Shown in pieces: positions 50,888 to 59,830 of a stretch of DNA of 64,000 nt. The position numbers and the translations under genes are program-made. The stretch is from RYN-230 sp963829725 (GTDB lineage Bacteria > Actinomycetota > Actinomycetes > Streptosporangiales > Streptosporangiaceae). The DNA lies in NCBI GenBank assembly GCA_963829725.1, contig CAWHJW010000021.1, positions 1 to 64,000 of the forward strand. The letters run 5' to 3'. Position 1 is the stretch's first letter. Each line of letters opens with the position of its first letter. Under the pieces are notes generated by a model. It did not search any database. It was not told where the DNA came from and saw only the letters and a list, made by a program, of their open reading frames with translations.

Positions 50888-52231
50888 GGGTTTATCTGAA
50901 AATTAGGTCGTCTTGTGTGTGTTGATGATCTACTTGTGTGGTGAAGCTCCGGACCATGGCCGCTGAGGAGCGGGAGCGGCTGGAGAGCGCGCTGGCGCGC
51001 CGGTGGCTTGACCTGCGTGATCATCTCGATGAGCGGTCGCGCAGGCTGTGGCTGGCGGCTGAGGCCCGGTCGCTGGGTTATGGCGGCACCGCGTTCGTGG
51101 CGGCGGTGACCAAGGTGGCCAAGGACACGATCTCCGATGGGATCAGGGAGCTGGCCGGGGATGCGCCGCCCCCGGGGCGGGTGCGCCGGGCCGGGGCGGG
51201 CCGCAAGCGCATCGAGCAGGTGGATCCGGAACTGCCCGCAGCGCTGGATGCGCTGGTGGAGCCGGTGACCCGCGGTGACCCGGAATCGCCGCTGCGGTGG
51301 ACATCCAAGTCGCTGAACACGCTGGCCGCGGAGCTGACCGCGCAGGGGCATCCGGTCTCCGATGACACGGTCCGGCGGCTGCTGGCAGAGCAGGGGTTCA
51401 GCCTGCAGGCCAATGCCAAGACCCTGGAGGGCAGCCGGCACGCTGACCGTGACGCCCAGTTTCACCACATCAACGAGCAGGTGAAAGCCGCCCTGGCCAC
51501 CGGGGAGCCGGTGATCAGCGTGGACACCAAGAAAAAGGAACTCATCGGGCCGTACAAGAACGGCGGCCGCGAATACCGGCCCCAAGGTGACCCCGAGCAG
51601 GTCGGCGTGCACGACTTCATCGGCAAGAAGCTCGGCAAAGCGGTCCCGTACGGGGTCTACGACGTCGGCGCCAATGCGGGATGGGTGAGCATCGGCGTCG
51701 ATCACGACACCGCGGCGTTCGCCGTCAACTCCATCCGGACCTGGTGGAACACCATCGGCAAGCGCACCGACCCCGGCACGGCCCGGCTGCTGATCACCGC
51801 CGACTGCGGCGGGTCGAACGGCAACCGGGTCCGGCTCTGGAAGACCGAACTCGCCGCCCTGGCCGCCGGGACCGGCCTGAGCATCAAGGTGTGCCACCAC
51901 CCGCCGGGCACTTCCAAATGGAACCGGATCGAGCACAAGCTGTTCAGCTTCATCTCGATGAACTGGCGCGGACGTCCCCTGACCAGCCACGAGGTCATCA
52001 TCAACACCATCGGGGCGACCACCACCCGAACCGGCCTGAAGGTCAAGGCCCGGCTCGACGAGGGCACCTACCCCAAGGGCATCAAGATCAGCGACCGGCA
52101 GATGCGGGAACTGGAGAAAACCCGGCTCACCCGCGACCCCTGGCACGGCGAATGGAACTACGCCCTCCACCCGCCTACCACACCCGATGATCATGACGTG
52201 CCAACCAAAGACCTTGATTCAAGCTGAGCCC
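50888..52231 (+). mobile_element. ISAzo13-family insertion sequence, complete
   Basis: About 1344 bp bounded by imperfect inverted ends (GGGTTTATCTGAA and, inverted, GGGCTCAGCTTGAA), flanked by TTA at 50885-50887 and 52232-52234 as a likely 3-bp target duplication. It carries one intact transposase gene. Confidence 0.8.
50938..52227 (+). CDS. ISAzo13-family transposase
   Basis: 429 residues, full length. Typical segments are ARSLGYGGTAFVAAVTKVA, WTSKSLNTLAAELTAQGHPV, VISVDTKKKELIGPYKNGGR (first catalytic Asp), LLITADCGGSNGNRVRLWK (second Asp) and PGTSKWNRIEHKLFSFISMN (catalytic Glu). The frame is intact and may be active. It interrupts the membrane-protein gene around it. Confidence 0.88.
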   Translation: MVKLRTMAAEERERLESALARRWLDLRDHLDERSRRLWLAAEARSLGYGGTAFVAAVTKVAKDTISDGIRELAGDAPPPGRVRRAGAGRKRIEQVDPELPAALDALVEPVTRGDPESPLRWTSKSLNTLAAELTAQGHPVSDDTVRRLLAEQGFSLQANAKTLEGSRHADRDAQFHHINEQVKAALATGEPVISVDTKKKELIGPYKNGGREYRPQGDPEQVGVHDFIGKKLGKAVPYGVYDVGANAGWVSIGVDHDTAAFAVNSIRTWWNTIGKRTDPGTARLLITADCGGSNGNRVRLWKTELAALAAGTGLSIKVCHHPPGTSKWNRIEHKLFSFISMNWRGRPLTSHEVIINTIGATTTRTGLKVKARLDEGTYPKGIKISDRQMRELEKTRLTRDPWHGEWNYALHPPTTPDDHDVPTKDLDSS

Positions 52232-52234
52232 TTA

Positions 52235-53428
52235 TCGCATTGTGGGCCGTGATTGTGCTGGCCGCCCTCGCCCGGGCGGCCATGACCATCGTCGCGGCGG
52301 GCGGCCCGGCGCACGGCGACCTGGTCACTAACCTGGGCGAAACGGCGTCGGCCGCGGCCTATGCCACGCTCGGTGCGCATATCGTCCGCCGCTCGGGCAA
52401 CTGCATCGGCTGGATCATGCTGGGCGAGGGCGCGGCATCGGTGTTTCTCGCGTTCGCTTCGATCTACGCGGTGACCGGGGTCAAGACGTTTCCCGGGTCG
52501 CTCCCGGCGGCCACGCAGGTGGGCGCGCTTGCGCAGGGCAGCTTCGCTCCTACCGTGTTCACCATCGCGTTCATGTTCCTGCTGTTCCCGACGGGGACGC
52601 TGCCGTCGCGGCGCTGGCGTCCGGTCGCGGTGGCGGGCTTGGTGCTGGCCGGCCTGGCCGCGGCCGGCCTGGCCGTGCACCCGGGGCCGGTGGCGCTGCC
52701 CGCCCCGGGCGGGGCCTCGCTGTTCATCTCGAATCCGCTAGGTGCGGAGAATCCCGGGCCGGTGCTGGGTTCCCTGCTGATCGGCACGTTCGGCGGGCTT
52801 TTCGTAGCGCTCGCGGCGTTCCTGGCGGCCGCGCCGGTCTCGCTCGTGATCCGGTACCGGGCTGGTGACCAGTTGCTGCGGCAGCAGGTCAAGTGGCTCG
52901 CCCTGACAGCCATGGCGTTGGTCATCAGCCTGCTCTTCGCCCTGCTAGGCATCGCAGCCGGCGCAGTCCTGGCTGACCACCGTCGCGTATACGCCAATGG
53001 GGCTCTTCGCGATGCTCGGCATCCCCGCGGCGGTGACCATCGCGACCCTCAAGTACCGGCTCTACGACATCGACCGGATCATCTCCCGCACACTCGCCTA
53101 TGCGATCGTGACCGGGCTGCTGGTCGGTGTCTATGCGGGCCTGGTGCTGCTGGCCACCCAGGTGCTGCGGTTCCACAGCACGGTTGCCATGGCCGCCTCC
53201 ACGCTGGCCGCCGCGGCGCTGTTCAACCCGCTGCGGCGGCGGGTGCAGCGCGTGGTGGACCGGCGGTTCAACCGGGCCCGGTACGACGCGGAGCCGACCG
53301 TGGCGGTCTTCGCGGCGCAGCTGAAAAACGTCGTTGACCTGGACTCACTCCGGGATGATCTGGCCAGTGCCGTTCACAAGCCCTGGAGCCTGCTCACCTA
53401 TCGGTGTGGCTCAATCCGCGCGACTGAG
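52235..53428 (+). pseudogene. Sensor-type membrane protein, main part with two frameshifts
   Basis: Resembles the membrane half of the sensor kinase at 16964-19228: AAYATLGAHIVRRSGNCIGW, FMFLLFPTGTLPSRRWRPVA. A frameshift near 52975 leads into FAMLGIPAAVTIATLKYRLY and DIDRIISRTLAYAIVTGLLV. A second one near 53375 restores ALEPAHLSVWLNPRD and a stop at 53428. No kinase domain follows. The gene was also split by ISAzo13. Confidence 0.7.
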
Positions 53429-53494
53429 GCTGACTCCCAGCTCCGCGCCACCATCAAGCCCGGCCCGCCCGGAATCACCGATCCAACCACCGCG

Positions 53495-54166
53495 TCATGC
53501 CAGGTCGATGGTGATTCCGGGTTCCTGGCGCAGAGTGTTGTGCACGGTGCAGTGCGATGCCACGGCCAGCAGCGGGGCCCTGCGCTCCGCCGGGACCCCG
53601 GCTGGCACGATGACGCGCAGCTGAATCGCGCCGATGCGGGCGGGCCGGTCCGCGGCCATGGTGAAATCGGCGCTCACCCGCAGCCCATCGCGTTCCAGGC
53701 CATGCCGCACCAGGTAGCGGCCGGCGTAGAAGGCTACACACGAGGCGAGTGCGGCGACGAGAAGCTCCGTCGGGGTGGGCGCGGTGTCTGCTCCCCCGGC
53801 GCTGGCAGGTTGGTCCGTCAGCACGGTGTGGGTGCGCGTGGTGATCGCATACGACTCGCCGCCCGCATGCGCGACCTCGACCCGGTCCGCCATGCCCGCA
53901 CTGATCACGCCGGTCCCGGCTTGCTGCTCGGCGGTTGCGGCTTGCCCGATCAGTGCCGCGGCGAGCCGCCGCGCCTCCGCCGGGGTCAACCCCGCCGAAG
54001 CGCCGTCGCCGTGGCCAGGCGACCGCCCGACGTTCAGGCCAACCCGCCAGGCGGGCCGTTCCGCACCGTCCGGCGCGAGCAGCCCGACCTGCACCTCCCG
54101 ACCGTCCATTGTCCGCGAGCCCGCGTATTCGCGGATGATCGCCGCGCTGGAAGTCTCTGCCACCAT
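53495..54166 (-). CDS. OsmC-family protein
   Basis: 223 residues. The C-terminal OsmC domain has TPTELLVAALASCVAFYAGR with the active Cys and HCTVHNTLRQEPGITIDL with the second, expected Cys (SHCTVHN). OsmC-type proteins reduce organic peroxides or act in sulfide/persulfide handling. The N-terminal half (YAGSRTMDGREVQVG, AWRVGLNVGRSP) is an extra domain. A CstR-type operator lies 28 bp upstream of the ATG, linking it to the repressor at 55.7 kb. Confidence 0.82.
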   Translation of the reverse strand: MVAETSSAAIIREYAGSRTMDGREVQVGLLAPDGAERPAWRVGLNVGRSPGHGDGASAGLTPAEARRLAAALIGQAATAEQQAGTGVISAGMADRVEVAHAGGESYAITTRTHTVLTDQPASAGGADTAPTPTELLVAALASCVAFYAGRYLVRHGLERDGLRVSADFTMAADRPARIGAIQLRVIVPAGVPAERRAPLLAVASHCTVHNTLRQEPGITIDLA

Positions 54167-54193
54167 CAGGCCGCACTCCCTCCGACTGCAAGA

Positions 54194-54209
54194 ATACCCG
54201 TAGGGGTAT
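54194..54209. promoter_or_regulatory. CsoR/CstR-type operator 4 (OsmC promoter)
   Basis: ATACCCGTAGGGGTAT, 16 bp, 28 bp upstream of the OsmC-family start. Placement is right for blocking transcription. Confidence 0.82.
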
Positions 54210-55245
54210 ATGTTTTCTTAACGTTTCGCCGCGGCCGCCGATTCCCGGGATCCTCCTCCGCCGCCTGAGTTACCGTGCCGGGCCTGCCCCCGGCGAGGAA
54301 CGGGCCGCCGTTGGACGGCGATTGCCTGGCCGTCGGCTCTGCCGTGCGCGCAGTCCAGCGAGCACGAGTGGCCGACCGCGCCGCCGCATGTTATGCGGCT
54401 CGCCGGGGCGGGGCCGAGGGCACTCGCCCGCCCTCCTCGTGAACGCGACTCACTTCCGCGTCCCGTTCTCTCCCCCCGACCGTCATAGCGTCTCCGCGCG
54501 GGATCTGCCTGCTGATATCTGCACTGACCGTCGCGCCGCTGATACTGGGCGTCGGCACTGCGCTGTGCGCCTTCCACCTGGGATGGGCGTCGGCGTACCA
54601 CACCAGGGCCAGCCACGCGCAAGGGCGGGCACGATCACGATGGGGATGATGGTGGGCGCCCAGAACGATCCCGTCATGGCTGCCGGTTCCTTCCCGAGAA
54701 GGCCGCACACCCAGAGACCGCCACGCGAGCGAAACTGCTGCTGTGCTGCTTCTCACCTCCCATACTCACCGTGGCGTTTCCTGTACTGCCAGGGACCACT
54801 GGCCCGGTTAGCTGGGATTTCGTCCCTGGTGCCCGCCGCTCAAGGTCACGGATCGGAAGTTTGCGGGGGAAGTAGTACCAACCCCGTCTGGTGGGTGATG
54901 GTCGCGCTGACCGGCGTCGCCACCGGCCTGCCCGGCCACCCGATGACGGTGATCCGGTTCGGCAGGCAGCACCTCCCGTTCAGCTACTTCGCCGGAAGCC
55001 TCCAGCCCGGATCGAGCATGCCCCCAGCCGTCCGGCGGGTGAGTTTCCCGCTCATCGCCAGCGCATTGGGCGGGGTCGCTTCGGCGGGGCGCTGCTCAGT
55101 TGGGCATTGCTCGCCGGGCCGCTGGCCGTGCCTATCTCGGCTGGGTGCATCCGCCTCATCGGCTGGGTGTCCCACTACCGGGCCACCCGCATTGCATGCT
55201 GGCCCTGTTCGCCCTCAAGCCGCCGGGACGTCAAGCCGGCTGGCC
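54210..55245. other. Intergenic with eroded membrane-protein fragments
   Basis: No intact gene. On the minus strand, MTGSFWAPTIIPIVIVPALA and, in another frame, WLALVWYADAHPRWKAHS (about 54520-54700) look like a broken small membrane protein. On the plus strand, NPVWWVMVALTGVATGLPG (about 54890-54950) resembles the N-terminus of a ClC-type channel but is not continued in frame. Confidence 0.4.
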
Positions 55246-55650
55246 TCAGCGTGTTCCGCGGCTCTCCCGCAGGCAGTCCAGTGTGGCCCGCAGCCTGCTG
55301 GCCACCTTGTCGGCGACTGGCTGGAGGGCGGGCTGGGCGGTGACGGTCACCATGGTCTGCGGGTCGAGCGCTTCAACGATGGTCTGGCCCGCGCTGTTGC
55401 CCAGCACCACGTTGCACGGCAGCAGCAGGCCGATCGAGGAGTCAACGGCGAGTGCCTGGTGGGCCAGGGGCGGGTTGCGGACGCCGAGGATCAGGGAGTC
55501 CTCCATCTCCTGGCCGAGCTTGTCGCGCAGGGTCGCCCGCACGTTCAACTCGGTCAGCACGCCGAAGCCCTTCGCCGTGAACGCGTCCCGAACCTGGGCC
55601 GCCGTCTCTGCGAACGGGGCATCGATCTGGATGCTGATGCCGTAACCCAT
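55246..55650 (-). CDS. DUF302 domain protein
   Basis: 134 residues. The DUF302 pattern runs YGISIQIDAPFAETAAQVRD, GFGVLTELNVRATLRDKLG, LILGVRNPPLAHQALAVD, LLLPCNVVLG. Such proteins are often encoded with CsoR/CstR-type repressors and sulfur or redox genes; the biochemical role is unclear. It lies 14 bp downstream of the CsoR-like gene and is surely co-transcribed. ATG 55650 is preferred to the longer frame from 55740, which overlaps the repressor. Confidence 0.85.
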   Translation of the reverse strand: MGYGISIQIDAPFAETAAQVRDAFTAKGFGVLTELNVRATLRDKLGQEMEDSLILGVRNPPLAHQALAVDSSIGLLLPCNVVLGNSAGQTIVEALDPQTMVTVTAQPALQPVADKVASRLRATLDCLRESRGTR

Positions 55651-55664
55651 GTCTGCTCCCAACG

Positions 55665-55928
55665 TCAGGACAGGGTGAGGAACATCTTCTCCATCTGCTC
55701 CTCGGTCATCGGGGAGTCGCCGTCCCCGGCGGTGAGGCACTGGCGCATGCCGCTGGCCACGATCTTGAAACCGGCCCGGTCCAGGGCCCGCGACACCGCG
55801 GCCAGCTGGGTGACCACCTCGGTGCAGTCCCGCCCGGACTCGATCATCGAGATGACCCCGGCCAGCTGACCCTGGGCGCGGCGGAGCCGGTTGAGCACCT
55901 GGCCCTCGGCGTCGTCATCGATCTTCAT
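55665..55928 (-). CDS. CsoR/CstR-family transcriptional repressor
   Basis: 87 residues forming the all-helical CsoR fold: VLNRLRRAQGQLAGVISMIE, GRDCTEVVTQLAAVSRALDR, AGFKIVASGMRQCL. The two helix cysteines (DCTEVV and RQCL) are present, but the His that completes the copper site of true CsoR (four residues before the second Cys) is Gly. This favours a Cys-pair sensor of persulfide or another ligand, as in CstR. It would autoregulate through the 16-bp palindrome 32 bp upstream and control the other four matching sites. First gene of an operon with DUF302. Confidence 0.87.
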   Translation of the reverse strand: MKIDDDAEGQVLNRLRRAQGQLAGVISMIESGRDCTEVVTQLAAVSRALDRAGFKIVASGMRQCLTAGDGDSPMTEEQMEKMFLTLS

Positions 55929-55959
55929 CAGCTTCTCCTCATGTTCCCGTCACCAAACT

Positions 55960-55975
55960 ATACCCTGCGGGGTAT
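55960..55975. promoter_or_regulatory. CsoR/CstR-type operator 5 (repressor promoter)
   Basis: ATACCCTGCGGGGTAT, 16 bp, 32 bp upstream of the CsoR-like start codon. It implies autorepression. Confidence 0.85.
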
Positions 55976-56007
55976 GCGGTGCGGGCTGCAGGATCACACC
56001 AGGGGTT

Positions 56008-56656
56008 CGGGTAGCCCGGGGGAAGTTCGCGGGGTGGCGGGCGGAGCTGGCGACGTGCCGGAAGTTCGCCCCGGCGGCCCGCAGCTATGCGGCGGCCCGG
56101 CTGATGGCCGAGACCGGGCTGCGCGTCAACGAGGCCAGCCACCTTGATCTCGCTGATGTGAAGTGGGATCTGGGCCGGTTTGGGAAGGTGCACGTCCGCA
56201 AGGGCAAGGGCGCCCGCGGGTCCGGGCCCCGCGAGCGGATGGTGCCGCTGATCAACGGCGCCGGGGTGACGCTGCGGTGGTGCATCGAGGATGTGTGGTG
56301 CTGCTTCGACGATGATCACGCCCGGCCTGGTGCGCCGCTGTTCTGCTCCGAGCGCCGCAACCTTGACGGGAGCGCGGCCCGGGTCGGCAACGAGACCCTG
56401 CGCTCGGCGCTGGCCACTGCGGCGGGCGTGCACCTGCCAGGCTGGCCGGAGCGGGTCACGCCGCATGTGCTGCGGCATTTCTGCCTCGCAGCTTTACCTG
56501 GGCGGGATGGACCTGGCCGCGATCCAGCAGGCCCTCGGCCATGCCTGGGTTGCCACGACCATGAATTACATCCACGTCCACGCCACCCACGTCGAAGACG
56601 CCTGGGTCACCGGCCAGCAGCGGGCAGCCGATCGCCTGAAAGGGCTGCTTCCATGA
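56008..56656 (+). pseudogene. Tyrosine recombinase, C-terminal catalytic part with frameshift
   Basis: The catalytic domain begins around ARLMAETGLRVNEASHLDLA (first Arg) and reaches VTPHVLRHFC (His-x2-Arg). Near 56488 two bases are missing or one is extra, and the sequence continues in another frame: SQLYLGGMDLAAIQQALGH, then TTMNYIHVHATHVEDAW with the nucleophilic Tyr. The N-terminal core-binding domain is absent. Non-functional. It directly precedes and overlaps the small HTH gene, a usual pairing. Confidence 0.8.
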
Positions 56657-56982
56657 GGTGGAACCTGCGGCTGGCCGCCGCCAACCGCGGCATCTGGAAA
56701 GCCAGCGAACTGCAGCGGATGCTCGCCGGGGCGGGCCTGGTGATCAGCGCCGGGAAGATGTCCGGGCTGAGGTCAGGTACCCCGGCCAGCATCAAGCTGT
56801 CGGACTTGGATGTCATCTGCGCCGTGCTGGGCTGCGGGGTGGAAGACCTGCTGATCACCGAACCTGCCGCGATCCCCCGCCCGGCCGGTGACCAGCACGG
56901 CCAGCAGGCCGCGGCGCACTCGCCGGCCAGGCCGCCTGTCACCCCCAGGCGCCGCGACTGGCGCTCGCTCCCACCCGCGTGA
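56653..56982 (+). CDS. Small Cro/C1-type HTH protein downstream of recombinase
   Basis: 109 residues: an HTH of the XRE type (RGIWKASELQRMLAGAGLVI, SAGKMSGLRSGTPASIKLSD, LDVICAVLGCGVEDLL) and a Pro/Ala-rich tail. Similar small regulators follow recombinase genes in many actinomycetes. The ATG overlaps the recombinase stop. It may regulate excision or the recombinase itself. Intact although its partner is broken. Confidence 0.78.
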   Translation: MRWNLRLAAANRGIWKASELQRMLAGAGLVISAGKMSGLRSGTPASIKLSDLDVICAVLGCGVEDLLITEPAAIPRPAGDQHGQQAAAHSPARPPVTPRRRDWRSLPPA

Positions 56983-56989
56983 CACCCGC

Positions 56990-57219
56990 CCGCCAGGCTC
57001 AGCGCCCCCGCCACCCGGGCCGGGTCCTGCTCGCACACGGCAACGAAGCACCCGTCCGGGTCCGCGGCGAAGCGCACGGCGAAGAACAGCGCCGGGAGTG
57101 CCGGCCCGTCAAGCACCGCGCCGGCCCCGTGCGTGCAGCGCCCCGAACGCCGCGTTCGTCACCGACGCGACGCCCGGCAGGTCTTCGGCAGTCATCGCCC
57201 GGATCACGCTCGGGCCCAT
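56990..57219 (-). pseudogene. GNAT acetyltransferase remnant
   Basis: ATG 57219 opens MGPSVIRAMTAEDLPGVASV and TNAAFGALHA. In another frame the next stretch reads ALFFAVRFAADPDGCFVAVC, then EQDPARVAGALSLAG. This is the N-terminal part of a GNAT enzyme with a frameshift near 57110. A second, more decayed copy lies at 63400-63500. Confidence 0.6.
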
Positions 57220-57383
57220 GGCTGCCCCTTCCGGCCGGCCCGGAGGGAGCCTGTCCCTGCGGGGCGGGAGCTGCGCAGGCCACACATCGTGCACCTCCCC
57301 CGCTAGCCGGGGATGGCCGCCCCGCCCGGCCAGGATGCCGGGCGGCAGCGAGTGACCGGACCTGCGATCTTGCAGACAACAAA

Positions 57384-57400
57384 TATTGGCTTTTACAATA
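57384..57400. promoter_or_regulatory. Inverted repeat upstream of MarR gene
   Basis: TATTG-N7-CAATA, 17 bp, ending six bases before ATG 57407. AT-rich palindromes like this are typical MarR autoregulatory sites. In the decayed copy at 63680-63696 the arms are partly kept (TATTG and CAATC). Confidence 0.6.
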
Positions 57401-57406
57401 CTCTTC

Positions 57407-57904
57407 ATGCGAACACCCTCAAGGGCGCCCCGGGACCTGCCGGAGCTGGCGCCCGAGACGGCAGAGATCCTGCAGGCGGCCACGCGGGTCCTGGCGGGTG
57501 TCGCGCTGCGGAGCCTGGATGTCCTTGACGGCGCAGTGACCCTGCCCCAGTTCCGGATGCTCGCGGTCCTGGCCGACCTGGGCCAGGCCCGGTCCGTGCA
57601 GGTGGCCCGGGCGCTCGGGCTGGACGCCTCGACGGTGACCCGGCTTGCTGACCGGCTTGCCGCCGCCGGTCACGTAACCAGGGGCAGCGAGCCGGGCCAC
57701 CGCGGTGCGGTAAGGCTGGAGCTCACCGCCACGGGCCAGCAGCTGGTCAGCCAGGTCACTGCCTGGCGGGAGCAGGAGCTGGCGCGGATCCTGCGGCGGC
57801 TCCCGCCCGACGGCCGCAAGCAGGTAACCACCGCGCTGCGCCAGCTAGTCGACGCTGCCGGAGAGGGATACGGAACGATCTCCCGCAGCCTGGTCCCCGT
57901 GTGA
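57407..57904 (+). CDS. MarR-family transcriptional regulator
   Basis: 165 residues from ATG 57407; TTG 57386 in the same frame lies inside the palindrome and is unlikely. The winged helix is complete: VTLPQFRMLAVLADLGQARS, ALGLDASTVTRLADRLAAAG, HVTRGSEPGHRGAVRLELTA. It ends with the dimerisation helix ELARILRRLPPDGRKQVTTA. It likely represses itself and perhaps the divergent GNAT remnant's former gene. The ligand is unknown. Confidence 0.87.
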   Translation: MRTPSRAPRDLPELAPETAEILQAATRVLAGVALRSLDVLDGAVTLPQFRMLAVLADLGQARSVQVARALGLDASTVTRLADRLAAAGHVTRGSEPGHRGAVRLELTATGQQLVSQVTAWREQELARILRRLPPDGRKQVTTALRQLVDAAGEGYGTISRSLVPV

Positions 57905-58312
57905 CCGATCCTGCCGGCTGACCTCGGGCGTGCATCCAACGGACCCGGCGCCCGCCTGGCGCGGGGGGCGGACGCCGCCCGCTGTCCGGGTCCGCGGCCG
58001 TCCTGTGCGCAAGGTGCCATGATGGGCCTCGGCGCCCAGCGCCCGCTGCAGGCGGCAAGATACCCCGCTGATGGGGCTCCGGCGCGGCAGTCAGGCGGCC
58101 TGGCCACCCCGGCCGGGCGCTCATCGGGCGCTTATCGGGCGCTCGGAGAGCTGGCCATGTGCACGGCCGCTGGGCAGCCAGCACCGCTCCAGAAGCCCTC
58201 CTCCTGGCAGCCCTCCGCTCCTTGCCGCCCGGCAGCCAGCCGGGAAGGCCAGGAGCATCCGAGGTAGGGCCAGGCAGTCAAGCCAGGCCCAGCCCCGAGG
58301 CGGGTCAAGCAC
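57905..58312. other. Intergenic, no gene seen
   Basis: About 400 bp between convergent MarR and antiporter genes without supported coding frames. Confidence 0.35.
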
Positions 58313-59830
58313 TCACTCTCCATCCTCCCGGACCTCGCCCGGCCTGGGCCTGGGCCTGGGCCTGGGCTTGGGCTTGGTGAAAGTGCCATCCAGGACGGCC
58401 GCATCCGCGTCACTGGCGAGCACCAGGACTTCATCGCCTGCCTGCAGCACCGTGCTGCCCTGGGCGGGCACCAGGTTGCCGTCGCGGATGATGAAGCTGA
58501 TCCACGCGTCCCCCGGCAGCGTCAGGTCACTGAGTGGGACGCCCTCCGCGGCAGCACCCGCGGCGACGGTGAGGCGGTGCAGGCCCTCGGGTTCCTCCTG
58601 GAACCGGATGCCCAGGCTCCACGGTTCCGGCTCGATGGTGCGCAGCGGTACCTTCAGCCGCCTGGCCAGCCCCGGGACGGCCCCGCCTTGCACGATGACC
58701 GAGAACGCCACGACAACGAAAATGATCTCGTAGATGCGCGGCGCGCCGGTGACCTGGGCCTGGATGATGAACGCGCCGAGCAGGATGGGGACCGCGCCCT
58801 TGAGGCCGGTCCACAAGACGAACACCCGTTCACCGGGCCGCAGGCGCACCGGCCACAGCGCCGCGCCGACGAGCAGTGGGCGGATCACGAACGCCAGCAG
58901 GGCCGCGAGGGCCAGGCCGGTCAGCAACACCCCGCCGTGGGACAGGGCATGCAGCGAGATGGTCAGGCCGAGCATCACGAACGCGACCACCTCGGCCAGG
59001 CTGGCCAGCGAGGAGTGGAAACGGGCGATCTCGCCCTTGTAGGGGGCGCGCTCGTCACCGATGAGGATGCCCGCGACGAACACGGCCAGGAAGCCGGACC
59101 CGTGGGCCACCGTGGCCAGCCCATAGATCACCAGCGCGCCAGCGAGGACGCGCAGCGGGTACAGGCCCTCGCTCGGCAGGGGGACCCGCCGCATGAACAC
59201 CAGCAGCGCCCAGGCGCCTGCCACGCCGACCACCACGCCGACCGCCATCTGCAGAACGAACTCCTCCGCGACGTGACCGGCGGCGCCCAGGCCGGTGCCC
59301 GCCGCGGTCAGCAGCGCGACGAGCAGGGCGATCCCGACGGGGTCGTTGGCCCCGGACTCGCCTTCCAGCAACGTGCCGCTGCGGCCGCCTATCTCGCGGC
59401 GGCCGAGGACGGAAAACACCACGGCCGGGTCTGTCGGTGCCAGCGCGGTGCCGAGCAGGAGCGCGAGGCGCCAGCTGAAGGAAAACAGGAAGTGCGCCGC
59501 AACCGCGGACGCGGCCGCCGTGACCAGCGTGCCGGCCACCCCGATCCAGACCGTCGCCAGGGCCGCCGGGCGGAACCGCCGCCAGCCCATGCGCATGCCA
59601 CCGTCGAACAAGATGACTGCCAGCGCCACCGTGACGACCTGTTCCACCGCCGCGAAGCCCAGGCGGCCCAGCCGCGGCCAGATATCAGACGCGGCCGCCG
59701 CGCCGATCAGGAAGAACGCCGGCGCGGGAATCCGCAGCCGCTCGCTGACCCGGCTGGACAGCACCGCCGCGATGCCCGTCAGCGCAGCCACCAGCACGGC
59801 CAGGCCGAACGACTCAATGCCGCCCATCAC
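58313..59830 (-). CDS. K+/H+ (cation/proton) antiporter, CPA1 NhaP2-like, with TrkA-C
   Basis: 505 residues. Twelve to thirteen membrane helices form the Na+/H+ exchanger fold, with the ion-binding signature GESGANDPVGIALL and ALAPTDPAVVFSVLG. A C-terminal RCK-type TrkA-C domain (LPGDAWISFIIRDGNLVPAQ, LQAGDEVLVLAS) regulates transport. The tail has a PKPRPRPRPRP run. It exchanges K+ or Na+ for protons across the membrane. It is a standalone gene and may be functionally related to the TrkA-type channel at 47.4 kb only in a general sense. Confidence 0.88.
   Translation of the reverse strand: MMGGIESFGLAVLVAALTGIAAVLSSRVSERLRIPAPAFFLIGAAAASDIWPRLGRLGFAAVEQVVTVALAVILFDGGMRMGWRRFRPAALATVWIGVAGTLVTAAASAVAAHFLFSFSWRLALLLGTALAPTDPAVVFSVLGRREIGGRSGTLLEGESGANDPVGIALLVALLTAAGTGLGAAGHVAEEFVLQMAVGVVVGVAGAWALLVFMRRVPLPSEGLYPLRVLAGALVIYGLATVAHGSGFLAVFVAGILIGDERAPYKGEIARFHSSLASLAEVVAFVMLGLTISLHALSHGGVLLTGLALAALLAFVIRPLLVGAALWPVRLRPGERVFVLWTGLKGAVPILLGAFIIQAQVTGAPRIYEIIFVVVAFSVIVQGGAVPGLARRLKVPLRTIEPEPWSLGIRFQEEPEGLHRLTVAAGAAAEGVPLSDLTLPGDAWISFIIRDGNLVPAQGSTVLQAGDEVLVLASDADAAVLDGTFTKPKPRPRPRPRPGEVREDGE
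58341..58376. repeat. Six-base tandem repeat in antiporter tail
   Basis: Six units of GGCCTG or GGCTTG, in frame, coding for alternating Pro and Arg/Lys at the antiporter C-terminus. Prone to slippage without breaking the frame. Confidence 0.85.

Noticed and set aside
6100..56656. Integrase N-terminal half at 6.1 kb and C-terminal half at 56.0 kb as one split gene
   Set aside because: The two pieces look like different integrase subtypes: one pairs with an AbrB-like protein, the other with a downstream HTH gene.
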